8,419 nt of DNA from Halanaerobiales bacterium (lineage in GTDB: Bacteria; Bacillota; Halanaerobiia; Halanaerobiales; M55B127). Location of the stretch: positions 1 to 8,419 of the forward strand of contig JAIPEV010000066.1 in the NCBI GenBank assembly GCA_021736965.1. Direction: 5' to 3'. Below, piece after piece: positions 5,636 to 8,419 of this stretch (position 1 is the stretch's first letter; the number at the start of each line of letters is the position of its first letter). The notes below the pieces were generated by a model. The model made no database searches, was not told the DNA's origin, and saw nothing but the letters and a program-made list of their open reading frames with translations. A program made the translations under genes and the position numbers.

Positions 5636-7450
5636 ATGATAAAATTGGTAAAATATTTTATAAACAGATTGAAAGATATTGAATCACTTAAAAAAATTAA
5701 AATGCTTTTGTTATCTTATTTTTTTATTTTAATAACGTCAAATATTATATTGATTGTGTATTCTATAAATAATAATATTTATTGGTTATTGGGCATCATA
5801 TTTTTTATTCCTCTTTATTTTTATGGGATAAAAAGGTATTTTAGATTTAAAAAAGAAAAAAAGGTTTTAAAATTAAGAGCAAGATGGGGTCAAAATTTAA
5901 AAAGAGATAGAAATTTTAAGGATATTCGTTTTTTATTTGATAAAAAACAAAAAACAGACGATAAAGGTATTGATGATCAGACTTGGGATGATTTAAATTT
6001 TAATCAGGTATATGCAAATATTGATCATACCTTAACATCTCCAGGAGAAACAGTTCTTTATGATATATTGAGAAAACCATTATTTAATGAGCGGAAAATT
6101 TCAAAACGAAATATAATAATCAATGTATTCCAGAAAGATAAAAATACTCGAGAAAATATTCGCTTGGAGTTATTAAAGTTAGGAAGACAGCGGAAAAATA
6201 GTTTAATTAAACTATTATGGGGTGAAGTACCTAAACCTACACCTTATGGAGCAATTTTTAATATTATGGCTCTACTATCTTTAGGAGTTTTGGGTTCGTT
6301 TTATTTTTGGGGAGGAAAATCTCTAATTCTGTTGGCAATTATTATGCTTATAAATACTGGAATCATAAAATATTTTAAAAAGAAATTTTTTCAAAGACTG
6401 CCTGCTAATTCTATCAGATATCTAGCTTCATTAATTAATACGGCAGAAAAAATTGCTGCTATAGAGTCTATAGATAGCAAAGAAGTCAAGGATTTACAGT
6501 ATGAATTAAAAAAAATGGCAGAAAAAGTAAATATTCTTACTCATAAGATAAGTGAGGTTATACCTAATTCTATTCAAGGAGAAACAGCTATAATTTATGA
6601 ATATTTTAATACCCTATTCTTAATAGAAGTTAGAAGTTTTAATGCTTCACTTCATGAAATTAATAAAAATATTGAAAAATTAAAACAGATGTATTCTCTG
6701 ATTGGAGAAATAGATTCTTTGCAATCGGTAGCATCTTATCGAGAATCACTTGATTATTATAATATTCCTGATTTAAATAAAAATAGCAAGGTACTTAAAC
6801 TTAAAAATGCTTATCATCCTTTATTAGATGATCCAGTTCCGAATTCTGTGGTATTGGACAATAAAGGAATAATAATTACTGGATCTAATATGGCAGGAAA
6901 ATCGACATTTTTAAGAACAGTTGGTATAAATGTAATTTTAGCTCAAACAATTGGTACCTGTCTTGCAAAATCTTATGAAGGTAATATGTTTAAAATTATT
7001 TCATCAATTAGTAGAACCGATAATATTTTAAAAGGTAAAAGTTATTATTATTCAGAAGCAGAAAGATTGTTAAAATTAATAAATTCAGTAGAAAATAATT
7101 TACCTTCTTTATGTATTATTGATGAGTTGCTTTCTGGTACCAATTCTCTGGAAAGAATACATGCTTCGCAAGAAATATTAAATTATTTATATAAAAATAA
7201 TGTTTTAACAATGGTTGCTACTCATGATTTAGAATTAGCTAAAAAATTAAAGGGAAAGTATAAATGTTATCATTTTACTGATAATGTAACCAAAAAAGGT
7301 CTAGATTTTGATTATACTTTAAAAGAGGGAATTGCAGTGACTACGAATGCTATAAAATTATTACAGTATTTAAATTATCCTGATGAGATAACTAAAAAGG
7401 CTTATAAAAAAGTAGACAACGATTTAGAAGTATATTTTTCAAAAGCCTAG
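5636..7450 (+). CDS. Membrane-anchored MutS-family ATPase (DNA mismatch repair MutS-related protein)
   Basis: This is a 604-residue MutS relative with the C-terminal core and ABC-type ATPase domain but no N-terminal mismatch-recognition domain. Four hydrophobic segments are evident: about 23-42, 49-67, 204-224 and 228-246, forming two hairpins. Residues 112-150 (WDDLNFNQVYANID, then SPGETVLYDILRKPL) match the start of the MutS core domain, which continues as long helices (265-370). The ATPase has Walker A TGSNMAGKSTFL at 415-426, the SISRTDNILKGKSYYYSEAERL segment at 457-478, Walker B CIIDELLSGTNSLER at 493-507 with D496/E497, and the THD motif at 529-531. All nucleotide-binding residues are intact. 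The start is set by GAGGAG (5624-5629), six bases before ATG. Family members of this form are not shown to do mismatch repair; the substrate is unknown. It appears monocistronic, with no following gene. ATPase assignment is near certain, function open. Confidence 0.9.
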   Translation: MIKLVKYFINRLKDIESLKKIKMLLLSYFFILITSNIILIVYSINNNIYWLLGIIFFIPLYFYGIKRYFRFKKEKKVLKLRARWGQNLKRDRNFKDIRFLFDKKQKTDDKGIDDQTWDDLNFNQVYANIDHTLTSPGETVLYDILRKPLFNERKISKRNIIINVFQKDKNTRENIRLELLKLGRQRKNSLIKLLWGEVPKPTPYGAIFNIMALLSLGVLGSFYFWGGKSLILLAIIMLINTGIIKYFKKKFFQRLPANSIRYLASLINTAEKIAAIESIDSKEVKDLQYELKKMAEKVNILTHKISEVIPNSIQGETAIIYEYFNTLFLIEVRSFNASLHEINKNIEKLKQMYSLIGEIDSLQSVASYRESLDYYNIPDLNKNSKVLKLKNAYHPLLDDPVPNSVVLDNKGIIITGSNMAGKSTFLRTVGINVILAQTIGTCLAKSYEGNMFKIISSISRTDNILKGKSYYYSEAERLLKLINSVENNLPSLCIIDELLSGTNSLERIHASQEILNYLYKNNVLTMVATHDLELAKKLKGKYKCYHFTDNVTKKGLDFDYTLKEGIAVTTNAIKLLQYLNYPDEITKKAYKKVDNDLEVYFSKA

Positions 7451-8028
7451 TTTTTTAAAACCAAATTTGATTATACAAATTCATATTTAAAATCCTATTG
7501 TTGAAATATTTTATAAAAAATGAACATTGCCTAGGGTGGGACTGACTGAATATGGTATTTTACAAGAATTATCTTTACTAGACTATAAACTTAATAATTG
7601 ATAACTATTATTTTTTTAACAATCGTTTTATTTTCATGTTTGAAAATATTGTAATTAATTTAATATGGTTAGGGAGTTTTAGAATTTAAAGTTTTTTTAA
7701 AAAATTCAAAGGACAAAAAACTTAAAAAGAAGAGGTCAGATAACATAAGCATTTATATGGATGTTTAAAGACCGAGTCGGGACATTGACTTTTGTTATGA
7801 TATTTATAAGAGTGGCTGTGAAATGAATCGGAAGTAGATATAAATCAAATATTCTACCAGGCCCAACGGAACAGACAAATCTGGCACACAAGGAATGTTA
7901 TGGACTATATATTGCAAATTAAAATAAGTATTTAAATTAACAAGTCAAAAAGGTAGATTTTTTTCCGGGCTTATTTTTTTTGACAACACGTTTAGTTTTG
8001 AAAGAAAACTAATTTGACAAAATAAAAG
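7451..8028. other. Gene-poor, decayed intergenic stretch
   Basis: No frame on either strand gives a convincing protein. Most is extremely A/T-rich, with simple inverted repeats such as AAGTTTTTT/AAAAAACTT (7689-7697 and 7715-7723) and AATTTG/CAAATT (7464-7469 and 7476-7481) just after the MutS-like stop; the latter is too weak to call a terminator. A segment at roughly 7735-7920 is visibly richer in G and C than its surroundings. Its plus-strand frames contain several stops, and on the minus strand it has about 50 open codons with no recognised motif. It looks like a remnant of a lost gene or element that I cannot identify. Confidence 0.5.
7992..8012. repeat. Small perfect hairpin between two TTGACA sequences
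   Basis: TTAGTTTT (7992-7999) and AAAACTAA (8005-8012) form an 8-bp stem with the loop GAAAG. TTGACA hexamers lie on both sides (7980-7985 and 8014-8019), but neither has a good -10 box at a proper distance. It might be a remnant control site for the broken frame that follows. Confidence 0.3.
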
Positions 8029-8298
8029 TTGAAAAAGATTGAAGGTATATTTTTAAAAAAACTAATAAAAGATATTAAAGTAGAAAATGATTGTTTATTG
8101 ATACATTCAGATTTGTTAGAGATTCATAAAAATATTGTAAAAGGTTTAACTGGTGATATTTAAGCTAATCTGAAAAAACCTAATTATATGGCAAGTGTCG
8201 GTAAATTATTTAGATCTAAAATAATAAGTATCTTGTATGAAAAAGAGAACTATCTTTTAATGATAAAATCTGTAATTATTAAAATAATGTATTACTAG
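8029..8298 (+). pseudogene. Unrecognised small gene remnant with one in-frame stop
   Basis: From the TTG at 8029 the frame reads through IKDIKVENDCLLIHSDLLEIH and on to TAA at 8161-8163. The same frame then stays open (PNYMASVGKLFRSKIISILY) until TAG at 8296-8298. An 89-codon stretch with only one stop in DNA this AT-rich, with mixed amino-acid composition, suggests former coding sequence. No ribosome site precedes it. The short VENDCLLIHSDL piece is loosely like the GD-x-LL-(I/V)-HS-DL start of aminoglycoside 3-N-acetyltransferase-type folds, but the rest does not follow that family, so no function is assigned. It could equally be a chance frame. Confidence 0.3.
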
Positions 8299-8419
8299 AT
8301 AATCTTCATGTTTATAATGGTATAGATATACAAATAATATTAAGATCAAACATATTTTGAAGCAAACAACAGGTTTATATGATAAATTTCGGCCCATATT
8401 AGTGAGAATCCTTGAGGAT
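8299..8419. other. Window-end segment, possible partial reading frame
   Basis: In one plus-strand frame a stretch is open to the window edge and ends KQTTGLYDKFRPILVRILED. It has only a TTG (near 8357) as a possible start and no visible ribosome site. It may be the beginning of a gene or a fragment continuing beyond the window; the visible part is too short to identify. Confidence 0.2.

Noticed and set aside
7764..7778. CCGAGTCGG resembling the terminal stem of a Cas9 tracrRNA
   Set aside because: It is a short chance match; there are no CRISPR repeats, no anti-repeat and no cas gene in the window.
8029..8163. Assignment of the LLIHSDL frame as an aminoglycoside acetyltransferase remnant
   Set aside because: Only about a dozen residues are loosely similar and the following sequence does not match the family.

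Overview
The window is AT-rich and looks like a low-GC Firmicute, most likely a Halanaerobiales-type anaerobe. This rests on A/T-heavy codon use, strong AGGAGG-type ribosome sites, the style of the GGDEF/HD-GYP tail, and the ISL3 and IS30 transposase flavours. The organism assignment is inference. Only three genes look intact or functional: the end of a cyclic-di-GMP signalling protein at the left edge (+), a 502-residue SAP-domain nuclease (-), and a 604-residue membrane-anchored MutS-like ATPase (+).

Layout. Positions 1-639 hold the C-terminal part of a GGDEF/HD-GYP phosphodiesterase that begins outside the window. Positions 720-1812 are a decayed ISL3-family insertion sequence with recognisable 15-bp terminal inverted repeats and a transposase broken by several stops and frameshifts. 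Positions 1834-1881 (-) hold a tiny 15-codon ORF with a good ribosome site, squeezed between the ISL3 end and the nuclease gene. Positions 1914-3422 (-) hold the nuclease: an all-helical N-terminal half, two SAP-type DNA-binding motifs, and a C-terminal PD-(D/E)xK domain resembling the FokI cleavage domain. No methyltransferase or specificity gene lies beside it. Positions 3560-5428 hold two IS30-family remnants in head-to-head orientation. The left one is only the catalytic half of the transposase on the minus strand. The right one is nearly full length on the plus strand but has stops, frameshifts and a lost catalytic Asp. Their outer ends carry the same perfect 16-bp inverted repeat. Positions 5636-7450 hold the MutS-like gene. 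From 7451 to the end the sequence is non-coding or decayed, with one frame (8029-8298) that looks like a broken small gene.

How the parts relate. The nuclease is a lone cargo-like gene between insertion-sequence remnants, the setting often seen for horizontally acquired defence genes. The MutS-like protein appears unrelated to it in transcription, being on the opposite strand beyond the IS30 scar. I see no CRISPR array, tRNA, rRNA or convincing riboswitch. The best candidate for something undescribed is the solitary SAP/FokI-like nuclease; the membrane-anchored MutS relative is second.
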